DNA of 64,000 bases from Megalonaias nervosa (Eukaryota; Mollusca; Bivalvia; Unionida; Unionidae), in contig JAECUM010003274.1 in the NCBI GenBank assembly GCA_016617855.1, positions 89,376 through 153,375 of the forward strand. The letters are read 5' to 3'. The position numbers and the translations under genes are program-made. Below are positions 23,717-34,661 of the stretch, piece by piece. Below the pieces are notes generated by a model. It had not been told where the DNA came from. It did no database searches and saw only the letters and a list, made by a program, of their open reading frames with translations. The number at the start of each line of letters is the position of its first letter. The stretch's first letter is position 1.

Positions 23717-24483
23717 TGAAACTGTCCAATATTTCCTTTTCAATGACACAACTGAAGATAAATGTTTATCAACACATATGCTTTATTTCCATCAGTGTCT
23801 ACACATATAACTCTTGTTCAACATTTTTTACAAATTGTGATTTTCCTGAATTATGTCAATATAATTTAGAATTTTTAAAAAAATATCAAAAATAATTCCA
23901 CAAAATTCAGAATGGCTGATGTCTTTTCAGAAAAGGACAAAAATAATTTTGTATAAATAATTAATGCTATCTAAGAATAAGACAATTAAATACAATTTAA
24001 CATTTACATTTTATGTAAATATAAATGTAATTTTTTCTTTCTATTAACTATGTATATTTAATTTAATATTCAAAATAATTATTTTATTTGTCATCTGCAG
24101 TAGGGCATATCTGTATACTTACATCTGTGATCATAAATTGCTTTTACATTCTGTTCTCTTATCTGCCTATGCAATAGAACAGGAAGAGTCTGGCTGATAA
24201 AGTTTACTTATCTACACCATATCATGTTGCTAATTCATAAATGCATCCCATTTGATACTTTCATTGTTGTATAATATGGTTCAGTAGCTGAAAGACCTGT
24301 GCTTAAAATGATACTGGAGTCAACTAAATAACAAGGCATGTTATATCCCTTGGAATGATAATGGGATGTATTAGTCCATGCCCTGCTACGATGTGCATGC
24401 ACATTGCTTTCCATTATCACTGCTGGAAAAAAAAAAGTAACACTGCTGGAAAAAAAAAGTAACATGACTATCCTCAGGATTTT
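23717..24483. other. AT-rich unique sequence, no gene seen
   Basis: Very AT-rich between 23880 and 24100. A short duplication CACTGCTGGAAAAAAAA occurs at about 24418-24460. No supported gene. Confidence 0.35.
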
Positions 24484-24905
24484 GTCTGCCTGTAGCTTTG
24501 AGTTCTCAACTGTCTGCCTGTAGTGTAAAGTACTCATTTGTCTGAATATAGTGTTTAGTACTCATTTGTCTGCCTTCAGCTTTGTGCAGCCATTTGTCTG
24601 CCTACAGTTTTGTGCACTCATTTGTCTGCTTACAGCTTTAAGTACTCATTTGTCTGCCTACAGCTTTGTGCACTTGTTTGTCTGCTTATCACTTTCAGTG
24701 CTCGTCTGCCTGCCTACAGCTTTGTGCACTCATTTGTCTGCCTACAGCTTTGTGTACTCATTTGTATGCTTACAGCTATGAGCACTCATTTGTCTGTCTG
24801 CCTACAGCTTTGAGTACTCATTTGTCTTCCTAAAGCTTTGTGCACTTGTTTGTTTGCCTATTGCTTTTAGTACTCATCTGCCTGCCAGTAGCTTTAAGTA
24901 CTATT
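24484..24905. repeat. minisatellite, unit 28 bp, about 15 copies
   Basis: Units contain CATTTGTCTGCCTACAGCTT and TGTGCACT. Open frames through it are artefacts. Confidence 0.92.
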
Positions 24906-25124
24906 CTGCAAACAAAGAAAAACTGTAACATTTACCATGCATCAAAGATAATGTGACATCAAACAGTGAGGGAATGGTTGGGCTTAATGAAGTTAAAATA
25001 CAGAATGTCAAAGTCGTTTTTTTGTACCTTTTTTAAGCGGACAAAATACCAGTCAATCATGGTATATACAACTTCAACTGTTGTTCATTGTCACTTGTAC
25101 ACTCTAATTAACAAAACTAAACTG

Positions 25125-25295
25125 ATTTTTATTACTGTAATTCACAAAACTGATCCAGTTTTGGTACCATAATGAACAAACCTGACCCAATTTTTAAACT
25201 CTGATTAACAAACCTGACCTGATTTATATACTCTGACTGACCAAACTAACTATACTTTAATTAACAAAACTGATCTGACTTTGATCACACACTGT
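25125..25295. repeat. degenerate minisatellite, unit about 32 bp
   Basis: About five copies of a unit with CTGATTAACAAACCTGACC followed by TGATTTTTATA, strongly diverged. Confidence 0.65.
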
Positions 25296-26114
25296 AAATC
25301 GCTTTGCACAATGCAGACTCAATCCATATGAAAAACAGAGTGACATAATGTAATACTGTGTTTGGCAGAATCTCAAAATGTTGATGATTCAAACTGCTTT
25401 TAACTAAACAAACAGGGTTTTCATGACCAAATAAAAAAAAATTACTAATTAATTAGGTAGTTTCATTTTTACCCTTAAAATTTTCTGATGTTAATTCGGA
25501 TAAAAAGTTGAATGGTTTCATTAATAGTATATTAAATGCTCAGGGAAAGTGATCAAAATCACATTTTTTTTTAAAAAAGAAAGATGTTTTTGACATAAAA
25601 AATAATCTTTCATTACTCTACTTTAAAAGGAGAAAAACTGTGATCATACATTCTTCAAGCTAAGGACATACAAAAAACATCAAGTAACAGTATCTAGTCT
25701 TAAGTATTGTAAATTTTGGCAGTTAAGCCTTAAATTTTGAGTGTATCAACAAATACATGTACACTGAAATTGTTGTAAATACTGGGGCACAAATAAAAAG
25801 TGATCCACATACACAAATATTATTCAGGGTCACTTTCATACAGAACATAAACATATCAAAAGTATGTTGCACGTACCACTGTTATTTCTCTTATGATTGC
25901 AAGGTACAATGAACCCTTGTTATAAACTGTCTCAGTAGAACACTGTCCTTGACATAACACAGTCCTGGATCCCCTTATATTGGGGAAATTGTACTCTGCA
26001 TGTTACATGCATGTCCTCAGTAACAGGTGGCATGCCTTATAGCCTGGCAGGAAATATAACACAGGCACAGTCCTGGATCCATTATATTGGTTTAATTGTA
26101 CTTTGCATGTATAA
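25296..26114. other. unique sequence with a duplicated segment
   Basis: AT-rich. CACAGTCCTGGATCC occurs twice (near 25959 and 26064), each followed by a TATATTGG block and TTGTACT(C/T)TGCATGT, a two-copy diverged repeat of about 100 bp. No gene seen. Confidence 0.4.
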
Positions 26115-26127
26115 AACAGTAAATTGC

Positions 26128-26357
26128 TAGTATTATAGTGAGGGAAGAATTATTTACCACTCATTAATGCAATAAACTTGTATGGCTCTCATGGTAGTTT
26201 TAGAGTGAGGGAGGAATTATTTACCATTGTATACCAGTAAACCTGTATGGTTCCCATGATAGTATTAGTGACTGAAAAATTATTTACCATTGTAGAACAG
26301 TAGATTTGTATGGCTCCCATTGTAGTATTAGAGTGAGGGAGAAATCATTTACTATTA
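26128..26357. repeat. minisatellite, unit about 66 bp, left part
   Basis: About 3.5 units containing GTGAGGGAGGAATTATTTAC, a CAGTAAACTTGTATGGCTCC block and ATGGTAGTATTAGA. Interrupted at 26357 by a TA-flanked MITE and resumed at 26804. Confidence 0.8.
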
Positions 26358-26805
26358 CAGGTAAAACCAATTATAATACAATTCAGTACAATGTGATTCC
26401 GCTTATAACACAATGGCAGCATGGCTCCCATTTTTTAATTTAAGGTGACCTCTCTCTTTAACATCCTAAATACATGCTCTCGGAAAAGCTGATTATTCAT
26501 ATCCCTAGCAGATTTTTAATCCCAGCACTGCATTTAATGTTGTCTTAACTTCCGAAATTTTCTAAAACATATTGCAGTATTATATTTATTAATGAAAATA
26601 AAGAAATCAAATGCTATCAAGTTCAGACAAGTAAAAAGATTTTTTAATACAGTCAGCACAGGTTAGATAAAACTGATGACATTGAAATTTCAGTGCACGT
26701 TTTCTATGGGGAAATTTTTTGAAAAATTTGTTTAAGCGATCCTGCTTATATGGAGATGTTGTTCTTTGGACCCCAGGCATCGCGTTATAACGGGTTTTAC
26801 CTGTA
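26356..26805. mobile_element. pogo/Tigger-like (Tc1/mariner class) MITE, 446 bp
   Basis: Element 26358-26803 begins CAGGTAAAACC and ends with its inverse. The inverted similarity extends inward (CCAATTATAATAC on the left, CCGTTATAACGCG inverted from the right). A TA dinucleotide flanks each end, as expected for Tc1/mariner/pogo integration. TIRs with TTATAACG are typical of pogo/Tigger-type elements. No open frame, so non-autonomous. Confidence 0.8.
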
Positions 26806-26862
26806 TATTGCCTTAAATCTTTATTGTACCCATTACAGTATTAGAGTGAGGTACTTCTTCAC
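26804..26862. repeat. minisatellite, unit about 66 bp, right part
   Basis: The array resumes after the MITE with a diverged TTGTACCCATTACAGTATTA block, followed by GAGTGAGG. Confidence 0.6.
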
Positions 26863-27625
26863 ATGTTTTGAACATGAAAATACTTTTTGAATATGAAAAT
26901 ACTTTATTTCATTATGGTTAACCTTTCATGCCAAGAAGGGCTGTTTGAAATAACCTGTTGAGGAAAGTGAACTTCTACAGTACCTGAAATATAAAGTTCA
27001 CAGGGTTCATTTCAGTAAAACATGGGCTCCAAAACCTGGAATTTTGAAGGGTCCAGGATGTGCTGAAGTGTTCACAGAGAGCACGGGACTCTAACCAGAG
27101 ATCTCTGAAGAGGGGCAGTGGTGTAATAAGGGCTTTTAATGCAAAAAGATTACTGCAAACATGAATTAACACAGTGAATTTAACACAAGTTGTACTTTTA
27201 TCATCGGTTTGTGTTGCACATAAAACCACCAGCAAAATGCCTTGAGCATACCACTCAAGCAATGAATAAAGCAAAGTGAAGATGAGGTATAATTTTACTG
27301 GTATGCACAAATTGCAATAGATATATCTATACATGTAATAAATCCTCTCATTCAAAGACTCCAGATGGTGTAATGGGCATAGAGAGATGGGAAACCTGTT
27401 TACCTTGTTGATAGTATATGTGAACCTAGTCTGGATTAACCACACTCATTTTTCAGTTCCATGGATATGGCCATCACACCACTATATAGTAAATACTGCA
27501 AGTGTTGTAGTCAGATGAATGGAAAGAAAGTGCAATTAATAAAGGATGAAATCGTAAGCTGATCATGCCATCAAAAGGAGTCAAATTCATTCTATGCATC
27601 TGTCTGTCCATCTATACTCTCTCAG
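26863..27625. other. unique sequence, no gene recognised
   Basis: Holds a 156-codon minus-strand open frame (26975-27445) that is hydrophobic in part and unrecognised. Without a domain or splice support it is treated as unproven. Confidence 0.3.
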
Positions 27626-27697
27626 GATGCTGCTGAAGTGCAGTTGGCAGTGCACTTGACTCCTAATCAAAGGGACACATGTTTGATACCTGACAGA
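27626..27697 (+). repeat. tRNA-like SINE head fragment
   Basis: GTTGGCAGTGCACTTGACT resembles a pol III A box region, and ATGTTTGATACCTG some 40 bases on resembles a B box (GTTCGANNCC), giving a degenerate tRNA-like fold. Too diverged for a functional tRNA; most likely the head of an old tRNA-derived SINE. A similar sequence lies inverted at 57037-57115. Confidence 0.45.
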
Positions 27698-27965
27698 CAG
27701 ACATAAGTCTTTCAGTGGTCATATTGGATGTCCAAGGGGGCAGCATTTTATTTACGACTAAGCAGACATAAGAAGTCTCTCAGTGACAACCCCATCCATT
27801 CTGAACAAATAGGGTTACAATTTTCAAAATGAACATCATGGCAGACATACTGGATGTGAGAACAGACTTCTGTATTCATTACAGAATTTGACAGAATAGG
27901 ACACCATGGCAGACATACTGGATGTGAGAACAGACTTGAGAAGAGACTTCAGTGTTCATTTCAGA
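27695..27965. repeat. dispersed repeat family A, about two copies
   Basis: Blocks GGTCATATTGGATGTCCAA, AGACATAAGAAGTCTCTCAG and CATGGCAGACATACTGGATG match the family at 2466-3000. The last block is duplicated (27838 and 27904) with GTGAGAACAGACTT. Confidence 0.6.
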
Positions 27966-28689
27966 ATTGGGCCAGTGGCCCAGTATCAGGACAAAAAGTG
28001 GGGTCATTTAAAAATGAAGAAAAAAACCCAGGTATTGCATTTACAAAATATCTGTTGATGTTTATTCAGGATATTTAAATGCATTATCACAGGCACTCAT
28101 GTTGTACATTTGTTAATTACTATATGCTCTGTATCAGCCATTGTATAGTCAGACTGTAACACAATTTTCTATAATTTCCATTTCTGCTACAATGTCATTT
28201 TAATGGACATGGAAAATGCAGAAAAACCTGCCAGTCTGACTTGACAAAGACTGATTCAAAGTATATTGTTTGGAAAGTGAATATTGATTGCAGAACTTAA
28301 TAAATATATGACCCAAGAGCTTGTGATCTTTAACAGCCTCTCATGTAGCCAGTCTTCAATAATGGGATTGTACTTCCTCGTCCTTGAGTAACAATTCCTG
28401 TCTAGAATTTATTTCCCAGATTCAAGTGTACATTTTTCATCCCACTAAATTAGTATAGAAATAAATGCAACACTGTCTTTACTTGAGTTTATCTTCTCTT
28501 CTTTACATTTTCTTTCATTTATTGTCAGCTACTCAAACTCAGCAAGAAGTAAAGTCTTTAAGCAACAACAAAAAAATTCAGTCAGTGATCTTAATGTTTG
28601 ACCACAAAATTAAAACAGGCTTGTTCCTTACCAAACATGCATGTCATCTACAAACTTTTAGGTGAAAGTACACTGTTGAGAATTTTTTC
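27966..28689. other. unique sequence, no gene seen
   Basis: An open frame at 28465-28665 has no recognisable motif. Confidence 0.35.
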
Positions 28690-28960
28690 TGCAGAAGAAA
28701 TGTTATATCGTTTTCAGTGACCTTGCCTTCTGACCATCTGATCCCAAAACAGGCTTTACCTTTCCCCAAGAGCAAACAATCCACAATGTTTGATCCAAGT
28801 CTGTGATGCATAACAAATCTTATTGAGCAGCAACCATTTTTCACCTTAAAGTAACTTTGACCTTTGACCTTTTGATTCCAAAATCAATAGACTTTTTCCT
28901 TATACTCAGTACAAACTATCCCAAAAGTCTGGTTTAAATCCGTGGTTTAGAACTGGTGTT
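28690..28960. repeat. dispersed repeat family D with a perfect DR1 motif
   Basis: Two diverged units matching 19845-20325. The second holds TGACCTTTGACCT at 28858-28870, which is an exact direct repeat of the nuclear-receptor half-site with one-base spacing (DR1), followed by TTTGATTCCAAAATCAATAG. It ends in an A-rich run near 28970, which may mark the 3' end of a retroposed unit. Confidence 0.6.
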
Positions 28961-29160
28961 GTAGCAAAAAAAAAAAATTCTTTTTTTTAAATCACATTCA
29001 CATAGTCATTTTACCCCCACCCCCGCCCCAATCTACAGTCTTCTTTCTTTCAAGACCTTACCCATAAAATTTGGTGAAGACAGACACTGTTAAAATTGAA
29101 TATATGAATATATTGTGCTGAAAAAGAAAAGTGAATGGATGGTCAGGAGATGTATGGCCA

Positions 29161-29163
<3 letters not shown>

Positions 29164-29224
<61 letters not shown>

Positions 29225-29234
29225 TATATATATA
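29164..29234. repeat. (TA)n microsatellite
   Basis: About 57 bp of pure TA, then a GC interruption and a TA/CA continuation. Confidence 0.95.
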
Positions 29235-29905
29235 CACATACACCTACATACACACACAGTGACAGGGATTTTTTAACATATCAAAATATACTTACACCGA
29301 GTTAAACAGGTATGCCCGCCCCTGGCTCCCTTGAAAGGACTGAAAAAGAAAAAAGTTATACAGGTTTAATATATAGATCTACATGCAGAAGTCCCCACAC
29401 AATATTAAACATTTTACTGAAAATCAGAATTATCAAGCTTCATTAAATTTCCTGCACACAGTCTTTCGATCCTTAATGTGCAGTACTGTGCATAGTTTTA
29501 TAGAACAAAATTCCTCAGCAATGTCTAAGGAAATAAAATGAAATTTGCACTTTTTATGACCATGTTTGAGAAATTAAATCTTGAAGTCTAAACTTCATCA
29601 TAAGCATCAAAAGTTATAACTTTAATATACTTTTACTCAAGGTGCAATCACATTTAAAATTACAAATTACTGTACCTTGATATTTCATCTGTACAATTTT
29701 TTATTCTTTTAATGAAATGTTGCCATTCATAAAAATATACTCTATTCTTCACAGTTTCATCCATATACATGTACATCTCAGGGGTCATTCTAGTTTGCAC
29801 CAATGTGTCCATGACCCTTATTTTTCGTCTTTGGCCAAAAAAAGTTAGTTCAATAGTGCCAAATTGGTTACCAGGCCACTGTACTATCCCATGCCTTTTT
29901 TAAAA
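29235..29905. other. unique sequence, no gene seen
   Basis: No supported feature. Confidence 0.35.
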
Positions 29906-29911
29906 ACTATC

Positions 29912-30308
29912 TCCACAACCCAAGGCCTCAATGCCTTAAAACACAACACCCAAGGCCTCAATGCCCTGGCCCCCACAACCAAAGGCCTCAATACGTTAAC
30001 ACCCAACACCCAAGGACTCAATACCTAGACCTACACACCCCAAGGTCTCAATACCTTAACCCCCACAACCAAAAGCCTCAATACCCTGACCACAACAACC
30101 AAAGGCCTCAATACTTTAAGCCCCAACACCCAAGGCCTCCACACATTGACCTCCACAACCAAAGGCCTCAATACCTTGACCTCCAACACCCAAGGCCTTA
30201 ATACCTTGACCCCCCACAACTCAAGGCCTCAATATCTCAACACCCAAGGCCTCAATATCTTGACCCCCAACAACCAAGGCCTCAATACCATAACCCCCAA
30301 CAGCCAAA
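29912..30308. repeat. minisatellite, unit about 30 bp, about 13 copies
   Basis: Units contain CCCAAGGCCTCAATACCTTG and ACCCCCACAA. Moderately diverged. Cytosines lie on the plus strand, giving strong strand asymmetry. Open frames through it are artefacts. Confidence 0.88.
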
Positions 30309-30482
30309 GACATAGGAGTCAGAAATCCATTATGAATTACATCTTCCATCAATGAGTGTATTTATAAAGTCTGGTAAAAAAATATCACAATGTTAGTGTT
30401 AACAAAAATTTCTTGTAAATTTATCTGACTGCAGAACTCATGCTGGGAGTAAAAAAATAAAATATATATAATACACCATCCC

Positions 30483-30918
30483 AGGATCCCATGGGCAGGA
30501 ACCAAAAGGACTTCAACACATCCTGCTATGGATCCCATGGGCAGGAACCAATAGGATTACAAAACACCCTGCCATGGATCCCATGGGCAGGAACCAATAG
30601 GACTACAAAACACCCTGCCGTGGATCCCATGGGCAGGAACCAACAGGACTACAAAACATCTTGCTGTGGGTCCCACAGGCAAAAATCAAAAGGACTACAA
30701 AACACCCTGCAGTGGATCCCATGGGCAGGAACCAACAGGACTACAAACCACCCTGCCATGGATCCCATGGGCAGGAACCAATAGGACTACAAACCACCCT
30801 GCCATGGATCCCATGGGCAGGAACCAATAGGACTACAAACCACCCTGCTATGGATCCCAGGGGCAGGAGCTAGTAGGACTGTAATACGTCCTCTCAGGGA
30901 CAGGGCTAGTACTGGAAT
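30483..30918. repeat. minisatellite, unit 46 bp, left part
   Basis: About nine units containing GGATCCCATGGGCAGGAACC, AATAGGACTACAAA and CACCCTGCCAT. The unit holds the palindrome ATCCCATGGGCAG / CCATGG. Interrupted at 30919 by a hAT-like relic and resumed at 32326. Confidence 0.9.
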
Positions 30919-31249
30919 CAGGGTTAGTAGCATATTTCTTTCAAAATTTTCATGGTTTTTTCAAGGTTCAAAATCATGTTTTTCAAGGTGCATTCTTACA
31001 TTAATTTTAAAAGATACATCAATGAAACTATGCAAACACAAGTTAACAGTTACTATTACTTCATTCAAGGAACATTTTTTGCAAATTTATTTTTCAAAAA
31101 AACCCCATGAAATCAAGATTATGATCATTGATATCATTCCCATTAATATTAAACATTCTACATCTGGGGATTACAATAATGTACAGTCACTGAACAATGT
31201 TCATTTTACTCTGTCTACACCACACTATTTACAAAGTCCAAAATATTTT

Positions 31250-31350
31250 AGGGTGAATATCAGTTCTTGTAGCTTGTCATCAAGCTGTTTTTCAAGAATT
31301 CCAAGTTCAGCGATATTGTCCTTAACACTTTTCCTCATATTATTTTAATG
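31250..31350 (-). pseudogene. coiled-coil-like coding remnant inside the hAT-like relic
   Basis: Reading minus, a stretch RKSVKDNIAELGILEKQLDD then KLQEL looks like coding sequence with heptad-like spacing. Stops surround it. It lies downstream of the BED finger in the same strand sense, as expected for one decayed transposon protein. Confidence 0.35.
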
Positions 31351-31801
31351 TCATGATAAAGGAAATTTTCCTACGGGTCTCAATGCATAGTCATCAGCAG
31401 CAGCTGTCATTGTCTCAATGTCTTTTTCAGTACCTTCCTTTCTTCTTCACTCATCCACATAAAACAAAAAGAAATAACAAAGATCTTTGGGTTCTTTTTA
31501 TATTATTACTTATTTAAAAACAGCATATGGATATTTTATACTATTTCATATTAGATATATTAATATTTCTCTCAGCTGGGCTGCATTATATACTGTTAGA
31601 TTTATTGTGTTCATTGCAATTATTGTCTGTCCTATTTCCACCCAATCCAAAAATGGAACTGGAACGAAATAATTTCATAATGAAAAATATATACACTTTC
31701 TATTTTAAAACTTGAATCTCTGTGTTCAGAGATATACTTTTTTCTTCAAAAGCAATTTCATACTCAAGGCTTCTTGTTTTGCTGTACTAGCCTCCATTAC
31801 A

Positions 31802-31923
31802 AGAGCTTGGTGGGTTTTTTCCCAGCTTCATGAGACCATAGAGTACTCTCTCCCGTTGCACACAAATCAATATCCTTCTGGCATAATTTGCATTTTGCAA
31901 AGCTCTCTGAGAAAGATCTCATA
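31802..31923 (-). pseudogene. BED-type zinc finger remnant of a transposase
   Basis: Reading minus, MRSFSESFAKCKLCQKDIDL then STLWSHEAGKKPTK contains C-x2-C and a downstream histidine in the SHxxGKKxxK context seen in BED fingers of transposon-derived proteins. The usual final histidine is replaced (GKKP). The frame is broken soon after. Confidence 0.5.
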
Positions 31924-32325
31924 ATCCAAACTTTAAATTTTTTTCTTTGTCTAAACACCAAAGTTGGAATCGACAGCCAGCCATTTCAAAGCGTACAAAT
32001 GATTTAAATTTAAACCCTGGCTGCATCCAGGCTTCGTACGATTGGAAGTTCAAAATGTATGACTGCACTGTGGCCAGTTGTAGAAATTTCCATTGCGGCA
32101 TAAACTTAGCGAAAGATCACTTTATTTAGGGTTTTTTTCCTTTTCTTTTTATTTAAATCTGTAAAACAAAAACTGTTTATTAATTCCTTTTGGTTTCAAG
32201 AAAATCAAGGTTTTTCAAGATACCTGGACATTATTTTGAATTTTCAAGGTGTTTTCAAGGCCTTGAGGAAAAAAAAATCATTTTTCAAGGCTTTTCAAGG
32301 TTTTCAAGATCCCCTACCGACCCTG

Positions 32326-32425
32326 TGTAATGCAAGCTCCCAGGGATCTTACAGGCAGATACCAAAATGATTGCAACATACCCTCCCTAGAATCCCAGGG
32401 ACACCAGACAACAGACTATTAATAC
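32326..32425. repeat. minisatellite, unit 46 bp, right part
   Basis: Diverged units (CTCCCAGGGATCTTACAGGC, AACATACCCTCCCTAG) continue the array broken at 30918. Confidence 0.6.
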
Positions 32426-32901
32426 ACCTCCTGCTGATGGTTACAATATTGGCAAGATAACTAAACCCACAAAGTTTGGTGAAATGCCACCAGTAGTTTA
32501 GGAAACAATGTTGATTAATGGCAAAGTGAGATGCTAATACAATATCTATGATGCTAAAGCATGAGACACAAATCATTCTTTTTAAAAAAGCATTCAGCAA
32601 CTGCAATTTGTAATGTTATAAATTTCTTCTCCTTAGTCCCCTACACAACTTTTATATCATATTTGGAAAATTAATGTGTTTATGGTAGGAAAAGCTCCAC
32701 CACAATGTCTGAAAACTGACTTCTGTGTGGTCCAGGGAGCAAACGGATAGTCCAAGGTCCTACCACAGCTGTAGTGGTAAATACAAAATATACTGTACAC
32801 AGCATAAATGCAATAACAGTCAGGCCCTGCATGGGCAACATAATACATGGGCTATACATTATGAATTTACCACAAGCTATATAAATAAAAATTTGATATA
32901 C
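32426..32901. other. intron sequence 3' of the YPEL exon
   Basis: By the exon model this is the start of the intron that follows the first coding exon (minus strand). No further exon is seen. Frames that extend the YPEL frame into it read through the splice donor. Confidence 0.5.
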
Positions 32902-33006
32902 CTTTGAGATAAGTTCATCATGGTTTGCAAGGTGGGCTCTGCAGTGGACACAGCTGTAGGTTCGGTGACATTTATTCGGCAGGTATGCCTGAAACGTCTT
33001 CACCAT
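32902..33006 (-). CDS. Yippee-like (YPEL) protein, first coding exon, partial
   Basis: Encodes 35 residues, starting [10 protein letters not shown] and ending [15 protein letters not shown] at a phase-0 splice donor (AAAG, then GTATATC). The C-x2-C pair in [10 protein letters not shown] is the first half of the Yippee zinc-binding domain, which normally has a second C-x2-C about 50 residues later. The family (YPEL1-4 type, not YPEL5) is nearly invariant in this stretch, so the identification is strong. Yippee proteins are small, about 120 residues, found in nucleus and centrosome, with poorly defined roles in cell proliferation. The remaining exon or exons should lie left of this one on the minus strand, but none could be seen. 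The N terminus lacks a few residues found in vertebrate YPEL1/2 before KTFQ, and has NKCHR where I recall NCHR, one extra lysine. The exact paralog cannot be named. Confidence 0.9.
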
Positions 33007-33358
33007 CTTCCCGTTTCTACATAAAACCATCTGAAGCAACTTATTTGACTCCTTGGGTTGCAACTAAATGCCCCTCTCAATTCAAGAAGCTTTCCAAGTT
33101 TTAAATACTGTGAACACTGGTCTCTATTTTAGCTGAGATACTGTCTTTTGTCAAACTGGTTTAGACTTTTTCCACTTTCCAGGCAGGCCTGCTGGTGCGA
33201 AAAAGTGTTTGTTAATTTCATGGAATGTCCTGTGGCAAGAGACCGAAGTGAGGTTGTGTTTCGGAAAGTCAGTAACTGTATTAAATTCTGTACTGGAACA
33301 ATACTAATTACGTCAGAGTTTGCTACTGGCTGATTGGGAACAAAACATCCTCCTCCAC
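32902..33358 (-). other. YPEL exon including 5'UTR
   Basis: On the minus strand a pyrimidine-rich tract ends in TTTTTCAAG directly before 33358, a good acceptor. The 457-bp exon has about 350 bp of untranslated sequence with several short upstream ATGs and then the YPEL start codon at 33006. The donor is at 32902/32901. An acceptor here implies at least one upstream non-coding exon at a higher coordinate. Confidence 0.7.
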
Positions 33359-33592
33359 CTTGAAAAATGGAAACAAAAGAAAAAATGAAATCTGAATACA
33401 AGAAAAAATAAACCTAGAGTGCTTTTGGGAAATATACACAAGACAAATCTCCTTTCCAACAAACTAAGGCATATCTCATATACTCACTTACAAGACAAGT
33501 CCACTTGCAAACTGCACAAATCCTGATCTGCCGTTGCATAATGCACTAGCAGATCTGGATCTTCGCTGATTGCAGTTCAACTTGAGTTGTGA

Positions 33593-33664
<72 letters not shown>

Positions 33665-34656
33665 TCAAACCAGATAGCAACAATCCAAACTGTACTGATT
33701 GCAGAGACTGTGTTTGTCAGGAAGTATGATATATATGAAAGAAAATAACTTACAAACAACAGTGTGAAAAAAATTAAAAATGCACTTAATCCAAATGGGC
33801 AATTCCTTGTGCATAACTAACAAAAAAATTCCAAGTTACCAAACCTCACATTCTCAAATCCATAATCTCAACATCCTTTCTTCAAATTTTCAAATGTAAG
33901 CAATGCATATATTTAATTTTGAATATGTCACAATCTTGTACTAAAACTTTTGAGAAATATTTATACTAGCTGCAAGTAACAGACAGTTCAACAAACTGAT
34001 ATGTTGGGTTATAACATTTTAATTAGATGACTGTCCACAACCTTTGGGAGACACAAATTTGTCATTGCTAACCTACTTGCCTGCATCATCAGTTAGATTA
34101 CCTTGTTCTGTGTCATTCCTATAAATATCTACAGTTAAACCTCTTGCAAACAAGTTGAAACCTACTCACTTCAAATTCAGTTATACGGGTGAAGGATTCT
34201 GCCCCAGATGTTGTCATGAAAAACTTTATTAATTAACTTGGGAATTAATTATTTTTATGGTTGTCAAGTTTTCTGATTTGGCCACTTGAAGCAGCAGGCT
34301 AATGTACTGGAATCATCTGAGTTCAGAATGTTATTAAACAGTAATGTACAAGACTTTTAACTTACAGACACCCATTTATATGTATTCAACATTCTGTGAA
34401 ACTGATGACTTGCATATATACAAGGACACAATTTTCTGTTTTTGGCAGGGGAGGGTATTTTTTAAACCCATATTCATTAATTAATTGTAAATTCACTCTT
34501 ATAACACACATAAATGTTTATCTTGACTAAAATTTCATGTTTACGTGCAGTATACATCATTTACAAGCAGAATACCTAATTCACCTAAATGTAACTTACA
34601 AGGGACTTACCAGTATACCAAAGAATAATTCACATTTCACTTGTAACTCAGGTATA
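33359..34656. other. intron sequence, no gene seen
   Basis: AT-rich. Contains the (TA)n tract at 33595-33662. Nothing else is supported up to the LTR retrotransposon. Confidence 0.45.
33595..33662. repeat. (TA)n microsatellite
   Basis: About 66 bp of TA dinucleotides. Confidence 0.95.
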
Positions 34657-34661
34657 CTCAC

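Larger units (their letters stand above)
30919..32325 (-). mobile_element. BED-finger hAT-like transposon relic, 1407 bp
   Basis: Ends CAGGGTTAGTAG (left) and CTACCGACCCTG (right) are inverted repeats matching at 10 of 12 bases, the CAG start being typical of hAT. Both subterminal regions carry many TTTTTCAAGG direct repeats. Minus-strand coding remnants lie inside. Flanking 8-mers (ACTGGAAT and TGTAATGC) do not match well, so the target duplication has decayed or the left end is slightly off. The element splits a 46-bp minisatellite. Confidence 0.65.

Noticed and set aside
26975..27445. 156-codon minus-strand open frame
   Set aside because: No recognisable family, no supporting splice or promoter signal, and part overlaps a tract conserved in neither frame nor context; kept as unproven.
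30911..32333. 8-bp target duplication for the BED-hAT relic
   Set aside because: Flanks ACTGGAAT and TGTAATGC share only a partial match after shifting; not reported as a duplication.
1..32901. Second YPEL exon (the GWKY-containing half of the Yippee domain) on the minus strand
   Set aside because: Searched by eye for the reverse complement of conserved blocks; a TTCCACCCAATCC hit near 31638 does not translate correctly. The exon is probably outside the window.
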